NCBI GenBank assembly: GCA_016213135.1
Contig: JACRBQ010000062.1
Coordinates: forward strand, 1-63,625
DNA length: 63,625 nt
Source of the DNA: Chloroflexota bacterium
GTDB lineage: Bacteria; Chloroflexota; Anaerolineae; Anaerolineales; VGOW01
Direction of reading: 5' to 3'
Made by a program: the position numbers and the translations under genes. This document shows positions 40,819 through 49,237 of the stretch, piece after piece; within the stretch, counting starts at the first letter, position 1; the number at the start of each line of letters is the position of its first letter. Under the pieces are notes generated by a model, which made no database searches, was not told where the DNA came from, and saw only the letters and a program-made list of their open reading frames with translations.

Positions 40819-42423
40819 ATGACAAACTCAGACTATCTCTGGTGGCGCGACGGCGTCATTTATCAAATCTATCCCCGCAGTTTTATGGACTCGAACGGCG
40901 ACGGCGTCGGCGACCTGCCGGGCATCACCTCCAAGCTCGACTACGTTGCCGACCTCGGCGTGGACGCGATCTGGCTCTCGCCGATCAACGTCTCGCCGAT
41001 GTACGACTTCGGCTACGACATCGCCGACTACGAGGACATCGACCCCATCTTCGGCGCGCGCGCCGACTTCGATCATCTCATCGCCGAAGCGCACCAGCGT
41101 GGTCTCAAGATCATGATGGACCTTGTCATCAATCACTCGTCGCACCTGCATGCATGGTTTAAAGAATCGCGCTCGTCGCGCCACAACCCGAAGGCCGATT
41201 GGTATATCTGGAAAGACAAACCCGCTGATCGAAAGTATCCGAACAACTGGGCCTCGGCCTTCGGCGGGCCGGCGTGGGAATGGGACGAAACGCGCCAGCA
41301 GTTTTATTACCACATGTTCCTCAAGGAACAGCCCGACCTTAACTGGCGCAGCCCTGATCTGCGCCGGGCAGTGTTCGGTTCGATTAAGTTTTGGCTAGAT
41401 CGCGGCGTGGATGGATTCCGGTTGGACGTGGTCAACGGCTACTTCAAGGACGCGCAGCTTCGCGACAACCCGCCGCGCTTCACTCTCAACCCGTTCACTA
41501 TCGAAACGCAACGGCAGCAGCGTATCTACGATTGCGATCAACCCGAACTGTTCGACGTGTATCGCGAATTCCGCGCCTTGCTCGACTCGTACTCCGAACG
41601 CGGATCGGTCGGTGAAGTGATGAGCGATGACCCCAAACGGGTGGCGAGCTACGTGGGGAAAGACAAACTGCACATGGCGTTCAATTTCGGATTCATGCAT
41701 CAGCCGTGGAGGCCGCTTGCCTTTCAGCAGGCCATCACCGCATGGGACTCCGCTGTGGCCTCCGACGCGTGGCCGTGCTACGTGCTGAGCAATCACGACA
41801 ACCCGCGCCACGTCACCCGGCACGGCGAAGGCCCGTTCGCCGACGAGCGCGCCAAAGTGGCCGCCGCCCTGCTGCTCACGCTGCGCGGCACGCCGTTCCT
41901 GTATATGGGCGAAGAGATCGCCATGCGCAGTCCGCGCCTCGCACGCAACGATCTGGCCGACCCCTACGACAAGCAGCTCTGGCCGTTTCACAAGAGGCGC
42001 GACAGCAGCCGCACGCCGATGCAGTGGGACGATTCGCCGAACGCGGGATTCACCAGCGGCGCACCGTGGCTGCCCGTCGGCTCGAATAATAAGATCGGCA
42101 TCGCCGCGCAGCAGGATGACCCAAACTCTGTTTTGAATTTTTATCGCGCGCTGTTGAAACTTCGCCGCGAGTCGCCCGGACTGCGGCGTGGAAAATTCCA
42201 CCCGTTGATCGAGAAGCCGGTGACGGCGATGCTTTACTTGCGCGAAACCGAAGAACAGACGATGCTGGTGGCGCTTAGCTTCTTCGGCCACGACACACTG
42301 GCGCCGCTCCCAGCGGGGCAGTGGCAGCGCAGACTTTCGACGCACCCCGGCGGAGTGATCTCCGCTGGAACGCTCACCCTTGCCCCGTTCGAAGCCACGA
42401 TCCTTGAATTGAATAAGGTGTGA
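40819..42423 (+). CDS. GH13 alpha-glucosidase / oligo-1,6-glucosidase-like
   Basis: 534 residues from the ATG at 40819, behind GGAGGG; an earlier in-frame ATG lies in the promoter region. The GH13 signatures are WWRDGVIYQIYPRSF, the nucleophile Asp in GFRLDVVNGY, the acid/base Glu in SVGEVMSD and the third Asp in LSNHDNPRH. DLVINHSS (region I) and QPDLNW are typical of oligo-1,6-glucosidase, trehalose-6-phosphate hydrolase and alpha-glucosidase subfamilies, all intracellular. Exact linkage cannot be decided. No signal peptide, so it acts on imported oligosaccharides, fitting the ABC importer downstream. A TACAAT at 40785 may be its -10. Confidence 0.9.
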   Translation: MTNSDYLWWRDGVIYQIYPRSFMDSNGDGVGDLPGITSKLDYVADLGVDAIWLSPINVSPMYDFGYDIADYEDIDPIFGARADFDHLIAEAHQRGLKIMMDLVINHSSHLHAWFKESRSSRHNPKADWYIWKDKPADRKYPNNWASAFGGPAWEWDETRQQFYYHMFLKEQPDLNWRSPDLRRAVFGSIKFWLDRGVDGFRLDVVNGYFKDAQLRDNPPRFTLNPFTIETQRQQRIYDCDQPELFDVYREFRALLDSYSERGSVGEVMSDDPKRVASYVGKDKLHMAFNFGFMHQPWRPLAFQQAITAWDSAVASDAWPCYVLSNHDNPRHVTRHGEGPFADERAKVAAALLLTLRGTPFLYMGEEIAMRSPRLARNDLADPYDKQLWPFHKRRDSSRTPMQWDDSPNAGFTSGAPWLPVGSNNKIGIAAQQDDPNSVLNFYRALLKLRRESPGLRRGKFHPLIEKPVTAMLYLRETEEQTMLVALSFFGHDTLAPLPAGQWQRRLSTHPGGVISAGTLTLAPFEATILELNKV

Positions 42424-42440
42424 AAATGTGAAATTGGGAC

Positions 42441-42503
42441 TTGACTCGCCCAGAGATTTTGCCGTAAACTGTAGGCGAACGTTCGCGCGAACGTTCGCCT
42501 ACA
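42441..42503 (+). promoter_or_regulatory. Promoter and double-palindrome operator of the LacI-family gene
   Basis: TTGACT at 42441-42446 and TAAACT at 42465-42470 (18-base spacing) are followed by a 34-base palindrome at 42470-42503. It is made of two head-to-tail copies of the 12-bp palindrome GCGAACGTTCGC framed by TGTAG and CTACA, and its last base touches the start codon. The transcription start would fall inside it. The regulator probably binds here and represses itself; no second copy was noticed in front of the ABC genes. Confidence 0.82.
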
Positions 42504-43532
42504 ATGAAAAAACGTGTCTCGATCAAAGATGTAGCCAAGCGAGCAGACGTGAGCTACCAAACGGTTTCAAAGGTGCTCAACGATAAGGCGCATGTCTTAC
42601 CGGAAACTGCCGAGCGCGTGTGGCAGGCCGCCCGCCACCTCGGCTACCGGCCGCACCACAACGCGCGCAATCTCCGTGCCCAGCGCAGCCGGATGATCGG
42701 CTATTCGTGGGTACCTGAGAAGCCGAACCAGGCAAACCACATTCTTGATATGTTCCTCACCAGCATGGTCGAAGTGGCCAAAGCCGCCGGCTATCACCTC
42801 CTGCCGTTTCCGTATCGCGAAGGTGATGATGGGGTGGTCGGATACCGCGAGTTGATCGACACAGGCCGGGTGGACGGTTTCATTCTTTCGAGCATGAATT
42901 ACGAAGACCCCCGCGCCCGTTTTCTGTTGGAACAGCAGTTTCCGTTTGTCGCCTTTGGCCGCTCAAACCCGGAAATGGATTTCCCGTACGTGGACGTGGA
43001 CGGCGCAAGCGGTTTGCAGCTGGCCACGGAGCATCTGATCTCGCAGGGACACCGCCGCATCGCCGTGCTGGCCTGGCCGGAGCATTCGCGCGTAGGCGAC
43101 GACCGACTTCAAGGATACCAAGCCGCGATGAACGCCGCCGGCCTGCCCACTGATCCGGATTTGATTGCGCGAGGCGAAAACAATTTTGAACGGGCCCGCG
43201 ACGCAGCGGGGCGCTGGCTGACGTGGGACGCAGACCGCCGCCCAACCGGAATCGTGGCTCTCACCGACATCATGGCTATCGGCGCTATTCACGCCGGACA
43301 AGCTCGCAGTCTGACCATTGGGCGCGATCTCGCTATCGTTGGCTTCGACGACGCGCCGATGGCCCAATACTTGTGGCCGCCGCTAACCAGCGTGCGCCAG
43401 CCTACTCGCGAAGCAGGCCGCAAGTGCGTGGAGTTGCTGGTGGCCCTCATCGAAGGGAAAGAGTTGGCCGCGCGGCAAGTACTCTTGCAGCCTGAACTGA
43501 TCGTGCGTCAATCGTCTTCGCTCATTAAGTAA
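42504..43532 (+). CDS. LacI-family transcriptional regulator of the sugar locus
   Basis: 342 residues. The N-terminal HTH is canonical: VSIKDVAKRADVSYQTVSKV, hinge VLPETAERVWQAARHLGYRP. The effector domain follows, with ligand-domain blocks FVAFGRSNPEMDFPYVDVDG, GHRRIAVLAWPEHSRVGDDR and DLAIVGFDDAPMAQYLWPPLT. It lies between the GH13 gene and the ABC importer genes on the same strand and is likely to respond to an oligosaccharide of the pathway. The operator lies directly against the ATG with no room for a ribosome binding site, which suggests a leaderless or near-leaderless message or a TSS further upstream. The hairpin at 43535 may terminate it. Confidence 0.93.
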   Translation: MKKRVSIKDVAKRADVSYQTVSKVLNDKAHVLPETAERVWQAARHLGYRPHHNARNLRAQRSRMIGYSWVPEKPNQANHILDMFLTSMVEVAKAAGYHLLPFPYREGDDGVVGYRELIDTGRVDGFILSSMNYEDPRARFLLEQQFPFVAFGRSNPEMDFPYVDVDGASGLQLATEHLISQGHRRIAVLAWPEHSRVGDDRLQGYQAAMNAAGLPTDPDLIARGENNFERARDAAGRWLTWDADRRPTGIVALTDIMAIGAIHAGQARSLTIGRDLAIVGFDDAPMAQYLWPPLTSVRQPTREAGRKCVELLVALIEGKELAARQVLLQPELIVRQSSSLIK

Positions 43533-43534
43533 GT

Positions 43535-43628
43535 CAGACCTGTCGAGGTGACAGCGCTCGACAGATCTGTTTGCAAAAAAGATTGGGAGCTGCTCACATC
43601 TCCCTGGGCAGGTAGGCGAGCAGCTCCC
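43535..43628 (+). terminator. Two hairpins after the LacI-family gene
   Basis: CAGACCTGTCGA (43535-43546) pairs with TCGACAGATCTG (43558-43569), then GGGAGCTGCTC (43585-43595) pairs perfectly with GAGCAGCTCCC (43618-43628). They lie in the 290-base gap before the binding-protein gene, which otherwise holds no recognisable gene. Likely terminator or leader structures for the ABC operon. Confidence 0.5.
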
Positions 43629-43822
43629 TTAGGTCGCCCAGCGGCGGTCGCGCTGCCTCCGGGTTGGGTCGCAGTATAGCATAGGCGATTCAGCCTCGGT
43701 GAGTGGCGTAACGGCGTGGCGAATAAAACCAAGGAGGTGCGCTCATTCACATTGCCAGGACCATTTGCTTTTTCGACACGCTCGTTATCACCGTTCAAGT
43801 AACTCTTATGGAGGAATTGCAC

Positions 43823-45145
43823 ATGAAGAAGACAAGTACCCTTTTATTCCCGGCTCTCAGCCTGCTGATCGTCAGCTCGCTGGTGCTGGCGGCCTGCGGC
43901 GGTGGCGCCACCACCGCGGCCCCCACGACCGCTCCGGCCACCACGGCCCCTGAAGCCACCCCCCTTCCCAAAGGCGTCATCGCCACGGAACCGGGGGCGT
44001 CTATCGTGTTCTCCGGCTGGGGCGACGAGACCGAGCAGAAAATCTACCGCGACTCGATTGACCGCTTCAACAAGCTCTATCCGGATGTGACAGTGGACTA
44101 CCAGCCCATCCCGTCCGACTTCCAGACCAAACTGAAGGCGGCCATGGCCGGCGGCACCGCGCCCGACGTGTTCTATGTGGACGATCAGTTGATGACCGCC
44201 TTTGGCCCCACCGGCCAACTGCTGCCGCTGGACGATTACATGAAGGAAGCCGGAGCCAGCCGGGGCGATTTCATCCCGGCCCTGCTGTCCATCTTCACCC
44301 TCAAGGACGTGACCTACGCTCTGCCCAAAGACTGGGGCACGCTCGGGTTGGTGTATCTGCCCGAAGCCTTCAAGGCGGCCGGCATCGCCGAACCCACTGC
44401 CGATTGGACGTGGAATGATCTGAAAGCCGCGGCGGAGGCTATCCAAGCGACCGGCAAGTATGCCGGCTTCTGCCAGGGCGCCGACTGGGCGCGCTTTGCC
44501 CCGTGGGCCTTTGGTAACGGCGGCGCCTACGCCAACGCCGACAACACCGCGCCCGCGCTCGATACGCCTGAAGTGCGCGGCGCAGCCTTGTTTGTCACCG
44601 ATATGTACAAGCAGGGCCTCATCAAGACCGCCTCCGATGTGGGCGCGGGTTGGTGCGGCGAGGCCATGGGCAAAAAACTCGCCGGCATGACGTACGAAGG
44701 CGGCTGGATGGTCAACTTCATGCGCCAGAACTACGCCGACGTAGACTGGAAGGCCGTGCCCCTGCCCACCGGGCCGAAGGGCAAAGCCGACGTCATCTTC
44801 ACTAACGGCATCGGCGTGAACGCGGCCAGCAAGTATCCGCGCGCGGCGGCGGCCTTCGCCGTCTTTCTCACCGGCCGCCAGAATCAAGGCGAGATCATGA
44901 AGACCGGTTTCGCGTACAGCACGCACCCGGATCAACTCGGCGACGTGGTGGATGCGAATGACAAAGCCATCGCGCAGGGCGGCACGTTTAACCTGACGCG
45001 CGTGGCCTACTGGGGCCCGAACACCGGCAAGGTGAACGATGCGGTGAGCAAGGCGCTTGAGCGCGTCTACCTCGGCGACCAGACCGTGGACGAATCCTTC
45101 GCGCAAGCCCAGGAAGAAGTCCAGGCAGCGCTGGACGGCAAATAA
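43823..45145 (+). CDS. Sugar ABC transporter substrate-binding lipoprotein
   Basis: 440 residues from the ATG at 43823, eight bases after GGAGG. A lipoprotein signal MKKTSTLLFPALSLLIVSSL ends in LAAC. The family-1 (MalE-like) solute-binding domain shows SIVFSGWGDETEQKIYRDSI, FNKLYPDVTVDYQPIPSDF, GTAPDVFYVDDQLM and GMTYEGGWMVNFMRQNY. It would bind an oligosaccharide outside the cell for the two permeases downstream. No ATPase is encoded in the locus; a shared MsiK/MalK-like ATPase elsewhere is probable. The natural sugar cannot be read from the sequence; the enzymes beside it point to alpha-glucosides and possibly mannosides. Confidence 0.92.
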   Translation: MKKTSTLLFPALSLLIVSSLVLAACGGGATTAAPTTAPATTAPEATPLPKGVIATEPGASIVFSGWGDETEQKIYRDSIDRFNKLYPDVTVDYQPIPSDFQTKLKAAMAGGTAPDVFYVDDQLMTAFGPTGQLLPLDDYMKEAGASRGDFIPALLSIFTLKDVTYALPKDWGTLGLVYLPEAFKAAGIAEPTADWTWNDLKAAAEAIQATGKYAGFCQGADWARFAPWAFGNGGAYANADNTAPALDTPEVRGAALFVTDMYKQGLIKTASDVGAGWCGEAMGKKLAGMTYEGGWMVNFMRQNYADVDWKAVPLPTGPKGKADVIFTNGIGVNAASKYPRAAAAFAVFLTGRQNQGEIMKTGFAYSTHPDQLGDVVDANDKAIAQGGTFNLTRVAYWGPNTGKVNDAVSKALERVYLGDQTVDESFAQAQEEVQAALDGK

Positions 45146-45248
45146 CGTTTCGTGATTTACTCCTTATTCCACCCCCTTCGGCCGAGTCCGAAGGGGGTGG
45201 AAAACGGGTCGGCCGCTGTCCGCCCCGAAATGATGGAGGAGGTATTTC

Positions 45249-46268
45249 ATGGCAACTGGTACCCCGCCCCGCCGCGGCTTTTTCAATAACCCCCGCGTCC
45301 GCGACGAAGCCTTGACGGCCTATCTCTTCATATCGCCCTACTTGCTGGTGACGCTGGTCTTCACCGTGGGCGTCGTCCTGTTCGCCATCTACATCAGTTT
45401 CAACCAATTCAATCTTTACACCTGGCCGCCGGAATGGGTCGGGCTCGACAACTACGTCAAGGCCCTTGCGCTCAAAGGGCAGTTCATCCACTCGCTGGTC
45501 AATGTGATCTGGTACGTGATCATCGTCGTGCCGACGCAGACGGCGTTGGCGCTGGCGTTGGCCACGCTGATCAACGTGAAGGTGCGCGGCAGTCAGATTT
45601 TCCGCACGGTGTTTTACGCGCCCAGCGTCACTTCGTCGGTTGTCATTACCATGATCTTCTGGTGGCTGTATCTGAAAACCGGCTACCTGAATTTCTTCCT
45701 GACCCAACTGTGGTCGGTGTTCGGCGCCCACTGGCAGGCCGTCGAATGGCTCAATGCCCCCAAAGGTCTCTTTCAATTAATCGCCATCGCTCTCGGCGGA
45801 AACATCCCTTCTAGTCTTTCGTATTTGCGCGGGCCGAGTGTCACCTGGATGGCGATCATGTTTCAAAATATCTTCACTACCGCGCCCACGTTCATGATCA
45901 TGTTCCTGGCCGCGCTGCAGGAGGTCCCCCCCAGCCTGTATGAAGCGGCGGCCATTGACGGCGCGAACAACTGGCAGCAGTTCTGGAAGATCAGTGTGCC
46001 GATGCTTCGCCCGGTGATCCTGCTTGTCATCGTGTTGGGTACAATTGGCACGTGGCAGGTGTTCGATCAAGTAAAAATCCTCACCTCCGGCGGGCCGCTC
46101 GACACTACCCTTGTGCCGGTCTACCTGATTTACTCCGAAGCCATAGGCACCAATGGCCCGCCCACCATGGGCTATGCCAGCGCGATGGCCTTCCTCCTGG
46201 CCGTCATCATTTTTATCTTCACGTTTGTCCAGCGCCGGGTCATCGAGCGCGGCACCGAACAGTATTGA
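45249..46268 (+). CDS. Sugar ABC transporter permease (MalF-like)
   Basis: 339 residues with about six membrane segments; GGAGG lies before the ATG. The EAA loop (EVPPSLYEAAAIDGANNWQQ, then FWKISVPMLRPV) is canonical for binding-protein-dependent sugar permeases. Compared with relatives, about 40 extra residues (WSVFGAHWQAVEWLNAPKGL and following) are present between the second and third membrane segments. It pairs with the second permease that begins 13 bases after its stop. Confidence 0.93.
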   Translation: MATGTPPRRGFFNNPRVRDEALTAYLFISPYLLVTLVFTVGVVLFAIYISFNQFNLYTWPPEWVGLDNYVKALALKGQFIHSLVNVIWYVIIVVPTQTALALALATLINVKVRGSQIFRTVFYAPSVTSSVVITMIFWWLYLKTGYLNFFLTQLWSVFGAHWQAVEWLNAPKGLFQLIAIALGGNIPSSLSYLRGPSVTWMAIMFQNIFTTAPTFMIMFLAALQEVPPSLYEAAAIDGANNWQQFWKISVPMLRPVILLVIVLGTIGTWQVFDQVKILTSGGPLDTTLVPVYLIYSEAIGTNGPPTMGYASAMAFLLAVIIFIFTFVQRRVIERGTEQY

Positions 46269-46281
46269 TCCCGAAGCGCTC

Positions 46282-47559
46282 ATGGCTACCGTCACGCAAC
46301 CCCTCGCCCGCCCGCTGTCGCCCCGCAGCTCGACGACCGCCCTCGCCAGTCGGCGCCTCGGCCGGCTGTTGGTGTACGTTCTGCTCATCACTATCGGCGT
46401 GATCCTGTTCACGCCGTTCATCCTCGCCTTCCTCGGCACGTTCAAGACCGATGCCGAGATTATTGTCTGGCCGCCTTCGTTCTTCCCGGCCAGGTGGCGG
46501 GTAGAGAATTGGCCCAGGTTGTGGAACACCGATGTCGGCGGTTTGCCGCGCGCTGAAGGCGCCACCTCGCTCGGCCTCTCGACGGGCTTGTTTGCTTTCT
46601 TGGGTGTGTTCCTCCTCACCGGCCTCAGCGGTGAGCAAAAGGGCAAAGGCCTGCCGCGCGCAGTCGGCCTGCCGATCAGTTTACTATTGGCAGTCTTGAT
46701 AGGATGGGCAAGCACGTACTATTTGGAAATGCGCTTCGGAGCGTCCGAGGTGCTCAAGTGGACAACGGGAATCTCCGTCACCCTCTTTGCCCTGATCGCC
46801 GTCGGCATCCTTTCCATGTCCCGCCCCGATTGGGGGCGCGTGTTGCTGGCGATGGTCGGCGCGCTGGTGGTCGGCCTGGTGGTGACGTTCGTGTTTGAAC
46901 AGTTAGCCATCCAGGCCGGCGGCGGGCGCTTCTTGCGCTGGTTGTTCAACACGGCCCTGCTTTCAGTGATCCGTGCGTTCGTCATGCTCATCTTCTGCTC
47001 GATGGCGGCCTATGCCTTTGCGCGCTTGAGCTTCCCCGGCAAAAACCTGATCTTCAACTTCATGCTGGCCTCCATGATGATCCCCGGCGCGGTCACGCTC
47101 ATCCCGACGTACGTGCTGATTGCCAAGTTGGGCTGGGTGAACACGGCCTACGCCCTCATCTTCCCCAGCGTGGTCAACACCTTCGGCATCTTCATGCTCA
47201 CGCAGTTTCTCAAGGCCGTGCCGCGCGAATTAGAGGAGGCGGCCTTCATTGACGGCGCCTCGTATTTCCAGATTTACAAAGACGTGGTCTTGCCGCTGGC
47301 CCGCCCGGCTTTGCTCACGCTCTTCATCCTGCAATTCCAGGGGATGTGGAACGATTTTCTCGCGCCGCTGTTGTACCTGAACACGCCCGATATGTGGGTG
47401 ATGAATGTGGCGCTGAGCGTCTTCCAACAACAATACAAAGCGCAGTGGAATCTCACTCTCGTCGGCGCGATGATCAACGCCGTCGTCCCGCTGACGATGT
47501 TCTTCTTCTTCAGCCGCTACTACATCGAGGGCGTGAGCTATGCGGGCGTGAAGGGCTAA
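46282..47559 (+). CDS. Sugar ABC transporter permease (MalG-like) with a large membrane insertion
   Basis: 425 residues, about 140 more than usual MalG proteins (near 280). The first membrane segment (VYVLLITIGVILFTPFILAF) and FKTDAEIIVWPPSFFPARW are as expected, but before the normal second segment (FNTALLSVIRAFVMLIFCS) there are about 140 residues containing four added hydrophobic segments, near residues 95-110, 125-145, 155-175 and 185-205. The EAA loop PRELEEAAFIDGASYFQIY and the C-terminus SRYYIEGVSYAGVKG are normal. The insertion lies where relatives have an outside loop. Function of the insertion unknown. Confidence 0.92.
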   Translation: MATVTQPLARPLSPRSSTTALASRRLGRLLVYVLLITIGVILFTPFILAFLGTFKTDAEIIVWPPSFFPARWRVENWPRLWNTDVGGLPRAEGATSLGLSTGLFAFLGVFLLTGLSGEQKGKGLPRAVGLPISLLLAVLIGWASTYYLEMRFGASEVLKWTTGISVTLFALIAVGILSMSRPDWGRVLLAMVGALVVGLVVTFVFEQLAIQAGGGRFLRWLFNTALLSVIRAFVMLIFCSMAAYAFARLSFPGKNLIFNFMLASMMIPGAVTLIPTYVLIAKLGWVNTAYALIFPSVVNTFGIFMLTQFLKAVPRELEEAAFIDGASYFQIYKDVVLPLARPALLTLFILQFQGMWNDFLAPLLYLNTPDMWVMNVALSVFQQQYKAQWNLTLVGAMINAVVPLTMFFFFSRYYIEGVSYAGVKG

Positions 47560-47588
47560 AGACGGGACACGGCTTCCTGCCGACTGCC

Positions 47589-48224
47589 ATGTGGTCTGCT
47601 TTTCGCCTCGCCGGCCGCGCTGTCGCCCTGTGGTGGCGCGAGTTTGCCCTGCTGATTTTCTTGAACATCGCCTGGCTGGCATTACAAATTCCTGTCGTCA
47701 CCGGCCCGCCCGCCACTGCAACCATGTACGTCGTCGCTCGCCGCGTGGCCCACGGCGAACTCGTGAGCTTGCGGCAGACATGGCTCGACCTGCGCCGCAT
47801 GTTTCTTCCGGCGTGGAAGTGGGGCGCGATCAACGCCGTTGTCGCCGCCGCCGCCGTCGGCAACTTCTGGTTTTATCAGAATGCGGTGGGCTGGGTTTGG
47901 ACAGCATTGCGCCTCGCCTGGGGAACGATTGCTCTTGGCTGGTTCGCGGTCAATCTTTTCTATTGGCCGTTCTGGCTGGCGCAGGAGACTCGCACGCTGC
48001 GGACCACGCTGCGTAATGCGATTCTCCTTTTGATGAAAGAGCCGGGCTTTGCGCTGACCCTCGTGCTGATCAGCGTCACCCTCATCATCGCCGGCATTCT
48101 GGTGACGCTGCCGCTGGCGGCACTTATGATGGCCTGGCTGGCATTGATTGGCACACTGGCCGTGGAGGAAGCCCTGCCTCCCCATGATGAAGATGACGCC
48201 ATCGTCATCGAACTGATCCAATAG
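47589..48224 (+). CDS. DUF624/YesL-family membrane protein
   Basis: 211 residues with about five membrane segments, starting [36 protein letters not shown] and [20 protein letters not shown] match the YesL/DUF624 family, which is often encoded beside sugar ABC permeases in Firmicutes and Chloroflexi. Its role is not known; an accessory to carbohydrate uptake is inferred from that repeated position and from its place here between MalG-like and GH130 genes. It begins 30 bases after the permease stop. Confidence 0.82.
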   Translation: MWSAFRLAGRAVALWWREFALLIFLNIAWLALQIPVVTGPPATATMYVVARRVAHGELVSLRQTWLDLRRMFLPAWKWGAINAVVAAAAVGNFWFYQNAVGWVWTALRLAWGTIALGWFAVNLFYWPFWLAQETRTLRTTLRNAILLLMKEPGFALTLVLISVTLIIAGILVTLPLAALMMAWLALIGTLAVEEALPPHDEDDAIVIELIQ

Positions 48225-48237
48225 ACGCATTCGCCTC

Positions 48238-49137
48238 ATGAAACTGCAACGTCATCCTGCCAATCCAATTCTCCTGCCCGATCCTGCTTCGGATTGGGAA
48301 ACTTACAATGTCTTCAACCCGGCCGTCAGTTATCACAATGGGCTGTTTCACATGCATTACCGCGCTCAGGGGCTGGATTGGATCAGCCGCATTGGTTACG
48401 CCGTGAGCGAAGACGGCATACGCTGGAACCGCCTGCGCCGCCCCGTGCTGGAACCGGCCAACGAGAGCGAAGCGCGCGGCGTAGAAGACCCTCGCGTCAC
48501 GGAATTGGAGGGCGGCTTCTACATGGCGTACACCGCCTACGCCAGCAGTCCCATCGGATCGTTCAACATTACGCCGATGTTCGCGCGCAGCCGCAACCTG
48601 ATTTCATGGGAACGCATCGGCCCGCTTGTGCGCGGCGAAGACAACAAGGATCACGCCCTGTTTCCCCGCCGCATTCACGGGCGGTACGTGTCGCTGCACC
48701 GTCGTCCGCCGCGAGTGTGGCTGGCCGAGAGCGACGATCTGGTTGCCTGGTCCGAGGCGCTTATGCGCCCGGTCTTCGGGCCGCGCGAAGACAACCGTTG
48801 GGATTGCAAGCGCGTGGGCGGCAACGGCGTGCCCATCGAGACGCCGCACGGCTGGCTGGTGTTCTATCACGCCTACGATCAACAGCACGTCTACCGGCTC
48901 GGCGTGTGCCTGCTCGACCTCGACGATCCGGGGCGTGTGCTTCACCGGCCACTCGAACCGATCTTCGAGCCGGAAGAACTGTGGGAACTGCGCGGCGATG
49001 TGCCCAACGTCGTCTTCTCGTGCGCCAATATCGTTGTGAACGGGCGGGTGTACGTGTACTACGGGGCCGCCGATCACGTCATCGGTCTGGCAACGTGTGA
49101 CTTCGACGAACTACTGGAATACGCCCGCTTTGGGTGA
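48238..49137 (+). CDS. GH130-family glycoside phosphorylase
   Basis: 299 residues, normal for GH130. Hallmarks are [20 protein letters not shown], the catalytic Asp region [30 protein letters not shown] and [20 protein letters not shown]. Known GH130 enzymes phosphorolyse beta-mannosides (beta-1,4-mannosyl-glucose, mannooligosaccharides, or beta-1,2-mannan) to mannose 1-phosphate; a few are hydrolases. The subfamily cannot be fixed here. It sits directly before a GH65 phosphorylase, so the locus favours energy-saving phosphorolysis. Confidence 0.9.
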   Translation: MKLQRHPANPILLPDPASDWETYNVFNPAVSYHNGLFHMHYRAQGLDWISRIGYAVSEDGIRWNRLRRPVLEPANESEARGVEDPRVTELEGGFYMAYTAYASSPIGSFNITPMFARSRNLISWERIGPLVRGEDNKDHALFPRRIHGRYVSLHRRPPRVWLAESDDLVAWSEALMRPVFGPREDNRWDCKRVGGNGVPIETPHGWLVFYHAYDQQHVYRLGVCLLDLDDPGRVLHRPLEPIFEPEELWELRGDVPNVVFSCANIVVNGRVYVYYGAADHVIGLATCDFDELLEYARFG

Positions 49138-49208
49138 TACGAAGCGGGCTCATGAACAGCCAAACCGTTTTGAGCCATCTCTTGACGCAATCCCTGCCTA
49201 TTCTCAGA

Positions 49209-49237
49209 CCACTACTGCCTGCTGACCACCCAACTAT
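49209..49237. repeat. Solo heptamer arm (ACCACTA/CTGCCTG family) before the GH65 gene
   Basis: ACCACTA, CTGCCTG, CTGACCA, CCCAACT in seven-base steps immediately before the ATG at 49236. It resembles one arm of the TAGTGGN hairpins at 5052 and 60583; no facing arm is seen. Confidence 0.6.

Noticed and set aside
43535-43822. A riboswitch in the leader of the sugar ABC operon
   Set aside because: Two hairpins are present but no conserved aptamer core of a known class was recognised.
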